Positions 37,312 to 50,384 of a stretch of DNA of 64,000 nucleotides are shown in pieces (positions within the stretch are counted from its first letter, which is position 1; each line of letters begins with the position of its first letter). The notes under the pieces are model-generated. The model did not search any database. It was not told the origin of the DNA and was given only the letters and a program-made list of their open reading frames with translations. Origin of the DNA: Sipunculus nudus. Taxonomy: Eukaryota > Annelida > Sipuncula > Golfingiida > Sipunculidae. Location: assembly GCA_026874595.1 (NCBI GenBank), contig CM049317.1, positions 42,870,401 to 42,934,400 of the forward strand, written 5' to 3'. A program made the translations under genes and the position numbers.

Positions 37312-38517
37312 TTTGGTGTTTAGGTTGACCTGTTTTGTGTGCTCCATTTATTTTGGTGTGCATAATTTGTATGTATTATGTAGTGTTTTATAGTTTTTTG
37401 AGTGCTCCATATATTTTGGTGTGCATAATTAGTATGTACTTTATAGGTGTTATAACATTTTTGAATTCCCCATGTAACAGGGGTGTGTTATATATGTATT
37501 CATGAACAAATTTTAAATACTAGACAGCTCTGGTTTTAAGAGCTAATATGCATCAGATTTGAAGTATACCAAGTTTGATTAAACTTGCAGAATTTCTTGG
37601 GAAATCATTACTGTTAAGATATAAGTTTATTTACAGGGGTAAATAACCATGAAGTGTATATCTGATCTATTCCTACTCTGTTATACAATTGATATACACT
37701 GCAGTCGTCCCAGATCTCTCTTGTGTAACCACTGCTTTGTACAGCTAGTTTCTCTGGGTTCAAACACCAGGGTGTGCACAGAGAAAAGAATAGTAATCAG
37801 ACCAATGAGAGCATGATATCACATTCTCCATCCAGCTCCAGATTTTAAACTTGCGGCATCCACTCTTGTTGGTCTGATAACACTGTTTCTGGCACAGGGC
37901 CAAGAATCAGACCACTGAGTGTGGGTGTCAGTGTGTGTCAGTTCTGACATATTGGCATTAGGTCCTTGAATCCTGAAGAAGTAATGGATAAAGCTTGTAC
38001 ATAAATTAATTAACAATTGATCATTGGTTTCTTTTCTCTCACAATCAATGAAAATGGTTTTGCATTCTATTCTCAACATTGATTTGGGCATACACATTAC
38101 CATTTAAACTTTGAAACAAATCAGTCCAATCAGTTCTTTAAAGTGCAACTATTAATTGTAAACTTTCTTAGTGTTTTATCCATTTTTGAGCTCACAAATA
38201 ATGACATTTCTAAGGAATGACTATTGTTTATCATGAAATTTGCATTTTGTCAAATATATAAGACAGTGAGTCTGATGTTAGTAGAAAAAAAACATATCAT
38301 TTCTCAGTACATCTCCTGAAAACAAAGATAAATTTCTGCTGGAATGTTTGGCAGTTTGTTTACATTTTGCTTAGGTCTGGGTCATAATGTTCTGTCATAG
38401 TCAAGGTGGTCATGAGATACATGAGAGGCACTGCTTACTTGTTTATTTGATATTTTGTAGGTGATTTTGATTATTTTGTAAATTTTGTTTTATTTGTTTG
38501 ATGGGTTTGTGGTGTAG
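37312..38517. other. intron part, no recognised feature
   Basis: Two partly similar lines at 37330-37445 share gtgctccatttattttggtg. Nothing else is recognised. Confidence 0.5.
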
Positions 38518-38625
38518 GTTCAGTACCACAAGGACTTTGAAGAGACCAAAGGCAAGTATACCACAGTGGGTACAGAGGACCCAGAAATAGCCCGTCTCCT
38601 CAAGAATCAGCAGAGAGTCAGCTCG
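38518..38625 (+). CDS. LASP-like exon: nebulin repeat 3 (36 codons)
   Basis: This 108-base phase 0-0 exon is preceded by ggtgtag and followed by GTAAAA. It starts VQYHKDFEETKGKY, continues TVGTEDPEIARLLKN and ends QRVSS. It is closest to repeat 2: both have EDPEIARLLKNQQ, and both have the extra residue that gives 36 rather than 35 codons. The region immediately upstream is T- and G-rich, with no long uninterrupted pyrimidine tract. As a symmetric exon it is a candidate cassette, though no splicing evidence is visible in DNA alone. Confidence 0.93.
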
Positions 38626-39183
38626 GTAAAAGCTTGCTTCATTGGCTGCTGAATCACTTGTTTTTTTTCCCCGTTACTTACTTAAGCCTGCTCAGCTTTG
38701 TTCCAGATCCATATTTTGAGAGATCTCCAACTAAACATAATGTTTAACGTTCTTCTTTCAATTTCTGTCATAAAGCAAAATTTGAAAAGGTAACATCTGT
38801 CATTGCTTCAGACTGTCACAGTATTTACAATCTCCTGGCTGTGAGGCCTGTGCTTTACCCCTCAACCAAAGAAACTAGTAGCTGTCATCAGTCTATTCAG
38901 CCGTGCATCAGTCCACCTGCATGTCAGATGACAGGCCACAAATTAAAAAAAATTAATACCACAAACCTGAAAATTTTTAATATCTGACTGTATCTGAAAC
39001 TAGGTCACCGCTACCTTGTTCTGTCAGTGGTAATATGTCACTTTCAGGTCAAAAGTGTCGGGGAGTTAAAGGTCAAAGGGCCACATGCTGTCTGATCAGC
39101 TGAATCCAGTGATCCATGGCTCACATGTCTATACAGTGTTAATTAGTGCAAAGGGAATAACCACCAGTTTCTCATTCTTAATA
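38626..39183. other. intron part, degenerate repeat only
   Basis: From about 39040 aggtcaaaagtgtcggggag and tcagctgaatccagtgatcc look like a decayed family A-type 3' end. Nothing else is seen. Confidence 0.4.
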
Positions 39184-40629
39184 TTGTATCCGCCAAAATG
39201 AAGTTTTACTGATACTATGTTTTTGACCGGGTTCCGCTGCCGCGGCGGCGGCGTTCTTTTCCGGAGAAATCCTCTGAGACTACTGGACCCATTTTTCTGA
39301 AACTTGCCCAAATTATCGGGTCACATGTGAACTGGTGCCTAACCAATTGGTGTTGACCTCTGACCTTTCCTCTCTGCCCAGTGTCCATTTGTGCGCCTGT
39401 TTCCACATATAAACCCACATATCTCAGGAACCGTTTGACGGATCAGGAAAACAATTTTTATGCAAATGTAGCCCTTGGATAGCTTTATAACATACACAAA
39501 GAATGGTGGTGCAACCTGCAACCATGTTTGCACAGTGTCCATCTGTTCATCTGCCTTGGGTTAAAATCACTCGTATCTCTGCAGTGGTTTGACTAATTCA
39601 CCTGAAATTCGGCATGCGTATACATCCTGGATAGCTTTCTTGATTTTATGACAGGTGGCACCACCTACATTCACGTTCACACTGCAGACATCCATGCTTA
39701 TATCTCAGGACTGGTTTGACATATCTTCATGAAAATTTGCATGTTTATAGATCTCACATAGCTCTATCATACGCAAAACTGGAGGGGCCACCTGCAACCA
39801 TTTTTGCACAGTGTCTGTCTGTTTGTCTGCCGTGGGCTAAAATCACTCGTATCTCTGTAGTGGTTTGACATAACTGCCAAAAATTTTACAGGTTTATACA
39901 TCCAGGACAGCTTTCTTGATTTTATGACAGGTGGCGCCACCTACATTCTAGTTTACACTGCAGACATCCAAGCTCATATCTCAGGAACTGTTTGACCGAT
40001 TAGGCCAAAACTTTGCATGTGTATAGATCTCACGTAGCTCATTATCATACACAAAACTGGAGGGGCCACCTGCAACCATTTTTGCACAGCGTCTGTCTGT
40101 TTGTCTGCCGTGGGCTAAAATCACTCATATCTGTGGTTTGACTTATCTGCCTAAAAATTTTGCGTGTTTATACATCTTGGACAGCTTTCTCGATTTTTTT
40201 TTGTAGGTGGCGCCACCTAAATTTATGTTAACGCTGCAGACATTCAGGCTTATATCTCAGGACTGGTTGGACATATCCCCCTTAAATTTCGCATGTGTAT
40301 ATATCTCGCTTAGCTCTTAATCATACACACTGCCACAATTTTTGCACAAGTCCTGTTTGTCTGCTGTGGGATAAAATCACTCATATACATGTAGTGGTTT
40401 GACTTTTCGGCCTTAAATTTTGCATATGTATACAACTTGGGCAGCTTTCTGGATTTGTGGAAGGTGGCGCAACCTACATACACATTTTGGCTGCAGACAT
40501 CCATGCTAATATGCAACACACCTCGCCCTATTTCCCCTTGCCACTCAATCCATGACTCACTTCACCCGTTCGACTCTGATTTTAATAGGCAGATACACTT
40601 AGTTGCTTGTCGACTACCCATATTCTAGT
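39184..40629 (+). mobile_element. family D Helentron-like element, complete (1.45 kb)
   Basis: TGTATCCGCC (39185-39194) pairs with GGCAGATACA (40588-40597), one mismatch. The 3' side then has a weak hairpin (TAGT..ACTA) and CTAGT (40625-40629). The interior has about seven units near 140 bases, each ending in a form of ggtggcgccacct, exact at 39930 and 40206. Confidence 0.8.
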
Positions 40630-42419
40630 TTACAATTGTTTTTCACTTTTGTTTCATCAAAGAAAAAGAAATGTTGTGTTTCTTGTTTCTTTCAATGAGG
40701 GTTTTGTGTGTACTTTATAAATTATAATACAACATTGTTGTAAGGAATTTGTTGGTCTAGAAGTTACAGACCAGACTTTGAAATGCTTTCTTCTTTTGAA
40801 ATGAGAACAGTGAACAAGGAACGTGTCCATTATCTATAACCCAAATTCTTACTCTGGGTGGAACTTACCAGTTATTTTCTGTCATCTTTCAGAATCTTTC
40901 TCATTCAGATATATTATTATTCGATAATGCCAGAATCTGTGACCGTTAACATACCTCTGTGACATCACCCTATCTTCCGTGCCATTGTATGAAGAAAATG
41001 GATTCCGAATGATGAAAAACTGCTGACAGTCACTATTTGAAAAATTACATCCGAAAGTTGTATCAGATGCTTCAGATTGACTATCCTGCCATATCAGCAT
41101 GACGAGACTGCTGGCATGTTTACTGACCATGTCACTGCACTGGCCCTGTTGATGTTCAGTTATACTTACAAATGCTTTACTTTGTAGAAGCCACCACTGG
41201 TAGATGATAGGTTGTAAATGCTCTCCTGAATACAGTATTGAACATTTTTATGTAGTAAACAGTACAGTTTGTCTGTCTCTGTTATGTAAGTTTAAACAAT
41301 CTGTAGACCTAAAAAAAACACTAGAAAATCAGTTTTATTCTGGATCATTGATGTTCTTTTAGACATGTAGATAATATCTTGTAATTATATTTCACTTTCT
41401 TGTCTTATGCTATGGCACAGTGTCCACCATTGCCATCTGTCACAAGACATCTCAAAGCTCACTGCACTTATCATTTCCAAATTTTGCAGACATCTTGATT
41501 TTTGATCAAAATTAAGCTTTTGGCTGGGTATTTGTAGTTTAACATATTGTAAGCTAGCAAAAATGATCTTTTCCACTTTTCTCTTGAAATACTGAATCTC
41601 TTTAAGTTATTTATATCATGGACAACTATTTGTATTTTATTATTAAATGAATGTGAGTTGATTTATTTTACAAAATTACATTTTCACTTAACTAGATATT
41701 TCACTTCTAACAACTTAGAGTGTGCCATGTATTTCCACATAACAAATATGCCTGTAAAATGATGTTCTGAAAGCTGCGGCCATTCCTACAAAATTGGTTA
41801 CACCAGTATTACCTGTTGTTGAACATCCTGGAATGGAGTGGCTCCAGCTTTCAGTACTGTTTTTAACAGGTAAATTAGTCATATGACTTGACTTATGATC
41901 TGCTGGTGGTGCCACATAATTATGTTGACTGACCTTTCTGCAACATTTTATCTTATTGTCAGCTTAGAACTAGGAAAATTAAAATGAATTATCATGGAAC
42001 ATCAGGTTTTCCTGATGGCAGATTTCTTTTACTTTTACATTTTCATGAGTTTGCATATACATAATGCTATTCTGTAACCAAATATTTGAGGAACAGCTGC
42101 TGCTTTCAGGGCCAAATTTTTTCAGGCATTTTAGTCTTATTACTGGTATGCAGGTGTAAGGTGTAGAAAGCCGCACTGTAATTGGACCACAGCTTATTTA
42201 CTTATGGTCACCTGTTATCATGAACAGTTTTGTGCATGGTGAATGTCCCCCCCCCCCCCCCCCCCCAAGTTGCTTCTACATATAATCATTATGATTGGTA
42301 TCACTGTCGCTGGTATATTTTTTACTCGGGACATTTACTTTGTTGGGACTGATGTAAGTAATATAACACTTGATATTCTAAGTTCATTTTAAGTATTATT
42401 TTACCTTTATAACCCATAG
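40630..42419. other. intron part, no recognised feature
   Basis: A C run of about 19 bases lies near 42247-42266. Short open frames here match nothing I know. Confidence 0.5.
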
Positions 42420-42524
42420 GTAGTTTACCATGATGAGTTCGAAAAAGCACGAGGAAAGCACACACAGGTTGCAGATGACCCAGAAACCATACGACACCTG
42501 CGAAATATGCAGAACATAAGCTCG
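42420..42524 (+). CDS. LASP-like exon: nebulin repeat 4 (35 codons)
   Basis: This 105-base phase 0-0 exon is preceded by acccatag and followed by GTAAAG. It starts VVYHDEFEKARGKHTQVADD, continues PETIRHLRNMQ and ends NISS. It lacks one residue relative to repeats 1-3. It has QVADDPET, the same wording as the last repeat (58303-58477), so it belongs to the canonical LASP-type subgroup rather than to the GTxDPE subgroup of repeats 1-3. A run of about 19 C residues lies some 155 bases upstream in the intron. Confidence 0.93.
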
Positions 42525-42795
42525 GTAAAGTGAAGCATGGTGTGCAGAGAGGACTGTTTGTCTTTGAATTTTGTGTGCTAGTCATGGTTCCCAGAGATGG
42601 CATTGACCATAGGCACCCAAGTTTCTATCAGTTGGACCAATTTTAAAAATCTATGATTAAAGAGTATGGTGACAAATAGAACACATCTGTGGCGAAAACA
42701 TTGGAATATTATGAAAAGTTCTGAAGGCTGGTAAGGTAAGTAGTTTATATGAGCCACAGCTATGGAAGTTGATTATTTGTTAGGCCCCTGTAAAA

Positions 42796-44037
42796 CATTC
42801 CCAGTTTTTGGTCCTGGTTTGCCCCGGCACATCCAGGTGCCCCTCTGCTACGGTTGACTCTAAAACCGGGATGAATTATGTACTGATGGTCCTTCTAAGG
42901 TTTCAGTAGGGTCCTTCTACGAGCTATTTATGGTTCCAGTAGGGTTATAGTTTGTTTTATACTGATTAACCTCGTTTAACTACAGCCCCAAGAGGGTACC
43001 AATACGTCCCCAGTATGGTCATCCCGGCTCTGGCAGTAAGTTTAACTGCGGTTTACTAGGGTCTACTACGGCTTACCCCAAAGCCTGCATGGTGCCTTTG
43101 AGAACTCGCGCATTTGTCATCTCATGCAGTTTCAACATTTGAGCAGTTTAAAATACTTAATGAGAAATTCACAATACTGTAAAGGAAAACCAGGAAAGTA
43201 GCTCCTAATGATCAGTCCCAGGCAGGGAATCATTCTAATGAGGTGTCCAAGCTCTACCCATAAGTATGAAACAAAGAGGAGGAATACTCTCAGTGCCTCC
43301 AAGACAAAACAGCAAATATATTAAGGTAATGTAAGAAATGAACAATTTTCTAATCAAAGGTTCCTCATCCAAGGCCCAGGGACCAGGATATTCAGAGACC
43401 GTCTTTAAATATGTCAAGTTTGAACCATTACCATGGATTATGAAAGTAAATGTAGAAAATATATAATATAGATAATGATTACAGAAATATAACAGAATGT
43501 TATCAAACTTGAACCAGAGCCAGTATATGGCATCGTAAAACATAGCTAACCATAGTTCACCCGGGACATTACCTTTGTGAGCTCTTGTAGGGCCGAGGTG
43601 CAGTCTTACCTGAACTTGGTCGATCATAGTTTAGCTGTGGCCAAACTGTACCTAGAATCTACTGGCCATACAAGAACCGTGAAACCTTGGGGTGCTGCCC
43701 TGGTGAGCCATACATGAACTGTACCCGGAAGGTTCTTTTGGAAGTGCCCTGGTTTGTGCAAGGTGGAACTAGGGAGTCCCAGTGGGCCACTATGGCTATG
43801 GTGGTGGCACTAGGGTTCTACCAGGGCTCTGGTAGAGTTCTAATATGATTCCATTTTCATCCTGATTGACCCCGGCAAAGAATGGCACGCAAAACCCACC
43901 GGGACACATTGCCAACTTAAGACGGTTAATCAGGATTGACTACCGGTCACTAGGTTTGAATCCGGTCTAACTAGGATTGGCTATGATTTACTACGAGTCC
44001 CAACTGTAGTGCCACCGGGACGCTAAAACTGGGAATG
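42796..44037. mobile_element. putative TIR element, 1.24 kb
   Basis: CATTCCCAGTTTT at 42796 is the exact inverted copy of AAAACTGGGAATG ending at 44037. The interior is richer in G and C than its surroundings and reuses words such as accggg and ctacggtt. I could not see a clear target-site duplication. The open frame on the minus strand at 43235-43627 shows no known domain. Confidence 0.6.
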
Positions 44038-44733
44038 TGTGACTATAGCCTTAGACTGGTACCCAGTTCTATTTTTGTCATCCAGCTCTCAGCTTATTAT
44101 TCAGCACAGAGAACAAAAATATATCCCCAGTTGCCACTTCATGGTTTCCCAACTTCACAGGTGGCTAGCACATTAATATTGTGGTAATTTCTGTATGAGA
44201 CTATTTTCATCAGTGTGAAGAAACAGACATAGAAAATTGCACGTTTTTACCTAAAATTGGAAAAAATATTCCTTGCTTTTGTAAATCATGACAAAATCTT
44301 TTATTGTCATACAAAGCTTACCTGGTAGTGGTACACCAGCCTCTGGATCTTATTATGGTATAATGGTTTACTTGCCCCAGGTATGTTTATTGTGACCAGA
44401 CTCATTTATCATCAGCTACTGTACAGCTGTACTTTGAATGCTGATTTACCAGCCAGAAGTCAAGTGCCTATGGATTGAGAGAGGTTACCAGGCTTCACAA
44501 GATGATATGTGACCCCAAGGCATGATGATATGCAACATTCCTTCTGCTCTGCCAGATAATACAGTGTTTTACTGACACCTGTATTGTCTGTTTTCCCTGT
44601 TGAAGTTCTCTCACAGTAGTTGATTATTAGCATTTTTTCAAGTGCATGGATTGCTATGATGGTTGGCTTTCAGATCAGAGCTTCCATTTCATTGGGCCTC
44701 ATGGATAATTTCTCCAGTGAATTTAGAGCCCTA
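44038..44733. other. intron part, no recognised feature
   Basis: No repeat, exon or RNA gene is recognised. Confidence 0.5.
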
Positions 44734-45345
44734 ACATGGGCTCTGTCAATGTGATACCAAGACATTCTGACATGTATGGGTATTATTAGACCAAGACAGC
44801 CAGACATGGGCTGTGTCACTGTTATACCAAGACATTCTGACATGGGCTGTTTCACTGTTATGCCAAGACAACCTTGACATGGGCTCTGTCAATGTTATAC
44901 CAAAACAACCTGACATGGGCTGTGCACTTGTTGGGCCAAGACAACCTGACATTGGCTCTGTCAATGTGATACCAAGACAACCTGACATGGGCTGTGTCAC
45001 GTTTATGCCAAGAAAAACCTGACATGGGCTCTGTCAATTTTATACCAAGACATTCTGACATGGGCTGTTCCACTATTATACCAAGACAATCTGACATGGG
45101 TTCTGTCAGTGTTATACCAAGAAAACCTGACATGGGCTCTGTCACTGTTATACCAAGACAACCTGACATGGGCTGTGTGACTGTTTTACGAAGACAACAT
45201 GACATTGGCTGTGTGACTGTAATACAAAGAAAACCTGACATGGGCTCTGTCACTGCTATACAAAGATAACCTAACATGAGCTGTGGCACTGCTGTACAAA
45301 GATAATCTAACATGGGCTCTGTAACTGGAATATTGAGACACCTAA
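44734..45345. repeat. 36-bp minisatellite, about 16 degenerate units
   Basis: Units contain gacatgggctctgtcaatgt and taccaagacaacc. Most are 36 bases, so frames stay open on both strands with a 12-residue period; these are repeat products. Indels break the phase several times. Confidence 0.9.
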
Positions 45346-46080
45346 CACAAATTAAGCTTTGTCACTGTTATATGGAATAATCTTAATGCTGAAGAATGAG
45401 AGTCTTTCATTGAACAGACTGATATGTTATGTCTGTGATATATCATTTATATGCATAGTGTACAATATTTGCAGACATCCATTCAGTTAATTAAATATTT
45501 TAAAATTTTCTTTATGTTTTTTTTCAGTCTTGTCTAGAAATAAGACTGAGCTGCAGGCTTTTACATCATGTCTGTTGAATTGGACTCGCGGATAAACAAT
45601 TAAGTTAAAATTGTTTCAAAAGCTCTTCTTTTGCTTCTCTGCAACTTGAAAATGATGAGTACTGTTGGACAGGATTTTGGAGAACTCATATGGTAACCTG
45701 TACATGCCTGTGCTAAATGAATGGTGCCTGAGAACACATCTAGGTTCTGTCAGTGTCATTTAGTTCATAAGACAAGCATGCTCATGTTGTGAAAGTTTTC
45801 AGGTTGAAACTTTGAGTGGGACCTGTGTTGACATGATTGTTTGAGGTTCAGGAATGGTTTTACCCTGCCTGTGAACCATTTGACCAGCATGTACTTTAGT
45901 ATTAAAATGATTCTCTATTTATTAGATGAAGTTACACTTACCATGAATTTATCTTTTCAGATATATGAGTAATTAATAATGTGGCATAAACAAAAAATAC
46001 AATAGTATTGATTAATACCATCCAATCTGACGTGTGTCATGCGTGTTGTAATGTTTTGAATTTGTAGCAAGCTGCGCACG
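45346..46080. other. intron part, no recognised feature
   Basis: A pyrimidine-rich AG near 45527 is not followed by a nebulin-like frame. Nothing else is seen. Confidence 0.5.
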
Positions 46081-47466
46081 TGATGACTGAAGATTTTAGA
46101 TTGCTTGTGACACCACCTTTTTGTCCTTTTCTTGTTGTTGGGCCTTCTAATACCCCAATCATTGCCAGTTTACTGTATTGTGACCATATAAGTGAAAAAA
46201 AACTAATGGACAGATTTCTATCATATTATGCACATGCATAGATATGGGTTATGGGATGAGGTCTATTTAAATTTGGGCCATGAACTTCACTATGAGAGTG
46301 GCCTTGACCTTGAATATTTCCATATTTGATGAAACTTGCACAAGATCTTAAATCTCAAAAGAAAGGATGCATGGATTTGTCCAAAATTTAAGTTGACTGA
46401 AGATCTTAGATAGCTTTGTCTTGTACGAAAGACTGGTAGTACCACCTGTTATCCTTTCTTGTTTTTGTGCCTTTTAATACCCCCATCATTGATACTTGAC
46501 AGTACTGTGAGTAGTGATGGGCTGATGATCCATTATAATCCATGATTGGTAGTTTGTAAAAAAAACCTATTTGATCATCGATCTTGCAGTGCAATAATCA
46601 GTTACATAATTTTACACATAACTTATGTTTTGTGATTAGGAAATGTATGCTTTCATTAAAGTCTCTAGAAAACTCACTTCTTGTTCACTAATAATTTCAT
46701 AACTAAGGAAGCTTACAACACATTCATAGGATATAGGACTATCAATATATAAGCAATAAGGTATGCCTTATATATCAGTTGAGATGATATCAGGGTCTGC
46801 ATATGGCAAGAAATTTCTTACTCCTTCACAACCAATTCAAATTATCAGTAGGTAGAGGTCAACCATTACTGATGATCGATCATGAAATTACAACTGATTC
46901 CAAACAATAACTGTGAGCGTCAGAAGTCAAAAACTAATTGACAGATTTCTTTCACATTATGCACTCTATGCACATGCATAGATATGAGTTATAGGATGAA
47001 GTCTTTATGTTAGGGTCATGACCTTTACAATATGAGAGTTGCTTTGACTTAAAATATTTCCATATTTGGTGAAAAACAAACAGAAACATTTTTCTCAAGT
47101 GGATAGATGTATTTTTTAGCTTAGCAGACTGATAGTCATCTGAGCTAAAGCAATCACTCTTTGTCGTCTGTCTGTCTGTTTACATGGCACAAATTGTAAA
47201 CGCTGTTCCTAGAATCTTCTTACTTGACATTCAGGGAGGTCCATAAAAAGTCTTATTGGAAACCTGAAATTAGGTCTCAGTTTCCCATATCCTTTGAGCT
47301 ATGGGGCTCAGAAATACCTCCCAGAATAATTAAAAATTTGATACAAAATCTCCAGTGTTTGAACAACTATTGCATTGATCACCATGATTCTTTGCATGCT
47401 TATTGTTCATGGAGTGTTTCATCAGTTCCTGTAGATTGGTGGCGCCACCTGAATTTTTTTCCAATT
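46081..47466 (+). repeat. family C-type and other dispersed repeat fragments
   Basis: 46120-46520 and 46920-47060 match family C interior (taataccccaatcattgcca; gagagtggccttgacctt). 47112-47450 matches the repeat at 1-507 in opposite orientation and ends in an exact GGTGGCGCCACC at 47438-47449. Confidence 0.6.
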
Positions 47467-48816
47467 TTTAGCTCAGCTGACTATAAGTCATCTGAGCTAT
47501 AGCCATGGTCCATTGTTTGTTGTCTGTCTGTCTGTCCATCCTGCTGTCCGTCCATAAGACAGGCACGTTTCGACACGGTTGGACCTACAAATCCAAAATT
47601 TGGCATTCTGTTAGATGTCCCAAAAATCTCCTACCAAACCAAAACCTGGGTCACTGCAACCTAGTTCCTTTGAAAAATTAAGGAAAAAACCTCAAATTTC
47701 CATTAAAAACCTATTATCACACTTCAGGACTGCCTAATAATCAAAACTACGTATCTGTTTTTCTAAATATTTATCAGAAGCATTCTCCTGTATATTTTCT
47801 ATATACATGCTAGAAATTAAGCCTGTAAAGTGTAAATTCTTTAAGTTATGGGCCCGAACATAATGGACTTTGTAACAAATCAGGACAAATATTTACTCAC
47901 TTAACATGAAAATTTTTGATGCTAGAGAATTTTTTTTTCAAGTATATAACTTTGTTTAATTAAGATTCAATTGTATACCCAAAATTAGATCTCAGTTTTG
48001 TAAATTTTTTAAGTTATTAGCATAAAAATAAAATGGTTACCTTAAATTTTGCTCAACTTTGACCTTGGCACGTTCTTGCTGGTACTGTTAATTTAATTTT
48101 CACAGCCTGTAAACATAAGTATTTAATTTGTTTAAATCTGAAATTTGAAAATAAAAGGTTTAAAATTAGAACAGTTATTGAATTTTTTCTTGAGGCTCTA
48201 TTGTAGTCACTTGCTTTGTTCAGATGCAGGTTGGCCACTCCTGGTCACTGGAAGTCAGCTATGCCAGGGTTCCTGATTTGTTACAGTCACTGGGGGAGAT
48301 CCCCTGATGTGACAGGTTAACAGTTCTCATATCACCCCCCACCCCCACCCCTCAGTGAATATATAAATATACTTTTGTATGCATGGTATGGTGTTATCTG
48401 ACAAGATTGAGATTTATGATGATGCAATTTAGAATTATGAATCATCTTTAATAATCAGATATGCATGTTTTATTTTATATATGTATAGAAATATAAACTT
48501 AAAAAAAAATGAGGATCTAATACAAACATGTGTTCATTATTTTTCCAGCCTCAGCGGAATTAGAGATCAGGCTTTGTTTGCCCTATGTATATGCATGAAT
48601 CCCACGGTCCCCCCCCCCCCCACCTCTGCTGCCATTGATTCCTCTGCACCTATGCACTGGGACATAGTTTTTATTGCAAATGTGTACAATTTATTTAATT
48701 TAAAAAAAATTTGGATTAGAAAAAATTAAGATCTAATTGAAACATATTCTTGCCTCAGGAGAATGGAACAAAAAGTGATCAGCTCTGTCTGCCCATCATC
48801 TCTCCATTATCATTAA

Positions 48817-48875
<59 letters not shown>

Positions 48876-49626
48876 TTATGAAATTTGTCCTATAAGCATT
48901 GTTGAAATAACTTTCATATGCTGTATGTTTATTGATTTAAGCTATTAAAGTCTAAAATGTGAAAGCAACTTATTTATTCAGTTTTGTAATATTGCATATG
49001 TAATACTTTAAAAAAATTGATATAATAAAAGAAATTAAAAAAATTATTGAAACTTATTTATTATCAGCTTTGTTTTTCTACCAGTCTGTCTATCCTTTTT
49101 TAAATATCATCCTATATGCATTGTTGAATGAAGTGAAAATCTTATGTATATACACTATAATAATACAGAGATGTAACTCCATGCCCCTCACCCATCCCAC
49201 CACCACCACCAACACCTTGCATCTGCGGACTAGGGACAGTTATATTTCAACTGTATACATTTTATAAAATAAAAAATACATATATTTAATAATATATTTT
49301 ATTAAAAATAGATCCAGTTGAGCAAATGTGTAAAATACTAAACTGTCAACAATATATCAAAAACCTACCAATGATCATAGTATTAATATACATTTTGTGT
49401 TCACAAACTGCTCACATGCTTCAATTTTAACATTAAGAAATGCATGGTCTGGTCATTAAATATTATTTGCAACAATTTTTTACTCATCAATACAAACCAC
49501 TTATGTCAACCAGCCGTGGCCTATATTACTTTTTCCTCTTAGACTGTATCTCCATTTGATATTATTTTAGATTTTTACCTTCAAGGATAACTTCAGCTGA
49601 GCACTGTGACCCATGGGTCCCTTGTT
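47467..49626 (+). mobile_element. family A Helentron-like element, complete
   Basis: It starts ttttTAGCTCAGCTGACTAT and ends with CAGCTGAGC, the palindrome GACCCATGGGTC and CTTGT near 49625. The interior differs in its second half from the copy at 50385, with an (AT)n tract at 48823-48872 and a C run near 48609. It resembles the copy at 58631. Confidence 0.8.
48823..48872. repeat. (AT)n microsatellite
   Basis: About 25 uninterrupted AT steps inside a family A element. Confidence 0.95.
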
Positions 49627-50384
49627 TATTTCTTCTTTTGAACCATCAAATGACAGCAATCCTATCAGTTTCTCAGCTGTGGTTTCCTTCAATGCTCTGT
49701 GACCTTGTATGTTTATTGATTAGATCACCTTCCCTTTATTTGCCTAAAGGCCTATGTTCAGTGCCCACAGGACAACCAGTACTGACACAAATGCATTTAG
49801 TATCACAGCCAATACCAGCATGTCAGTCAGCTGAGCCTCGTGACCATGGGTCACTCGTTACAATAATTACATGATATTAATCATACCAAAAATGGATTCC
49901 AGTAAAACAGAAAACGTTTACCTGCTGGACTACCTGACAGAAGCCAGACAGTCATTGTCAGTTTCTGAAGATTGATCACTAAATAATGCTCTATCTTTCC
50001 CATAACAGATTTTCTGTGTCAATAAAAGTTAGTAACTGCATACTAATGTGTGTTTGTGCTCTTAAATATATGCTTAGTAACTTTTCAAAGTGGAATATTA
50101 TTTAAGATATGTATTGCCCGGTTGAGATTATGTAGGATGACCATCCCAGTATTACAACCACTGACTGTTCCTGCAGGTAGTCATGTTATGGAGCTGTTAC
50201 TCTACAGTGATTTGTGAAATGTTGATGGGTAATCATAAATCAGTCTAGCCATCATTGGCTAGGGTGTACTGGTGCTTATAGTTTTATACCTTTCTGAATT
50301 TTAATACAGTTTAACCTTTCCCCAACATCAAGGCCACTACCCTACCATGTTGGCAGTATTTGGAACTGGCAGATTATTGAAGGT
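49627..50384. other. intron part between two family A elements
   Basis: A degenerate family A-type 3' end (gtcagctgagcctcgtgacc, then atgggtcactcgtt) lies at about 49826-49860. Nothing else is recognised. Confidence 0.45.

Noticed and set aside
43235-43627. 130-codon minus-strand frame as a gene
   Set aside because: It lies inside a putative TIR element, crosses AT-rich low-complexity DNA and shows no domain or splice context.
45527-45620. Possible extra exon after a strong pyrimidine tract and AG
   Set aside because: The downstream frames are short and have no nebulin-like VxYHK or DPE pattern.
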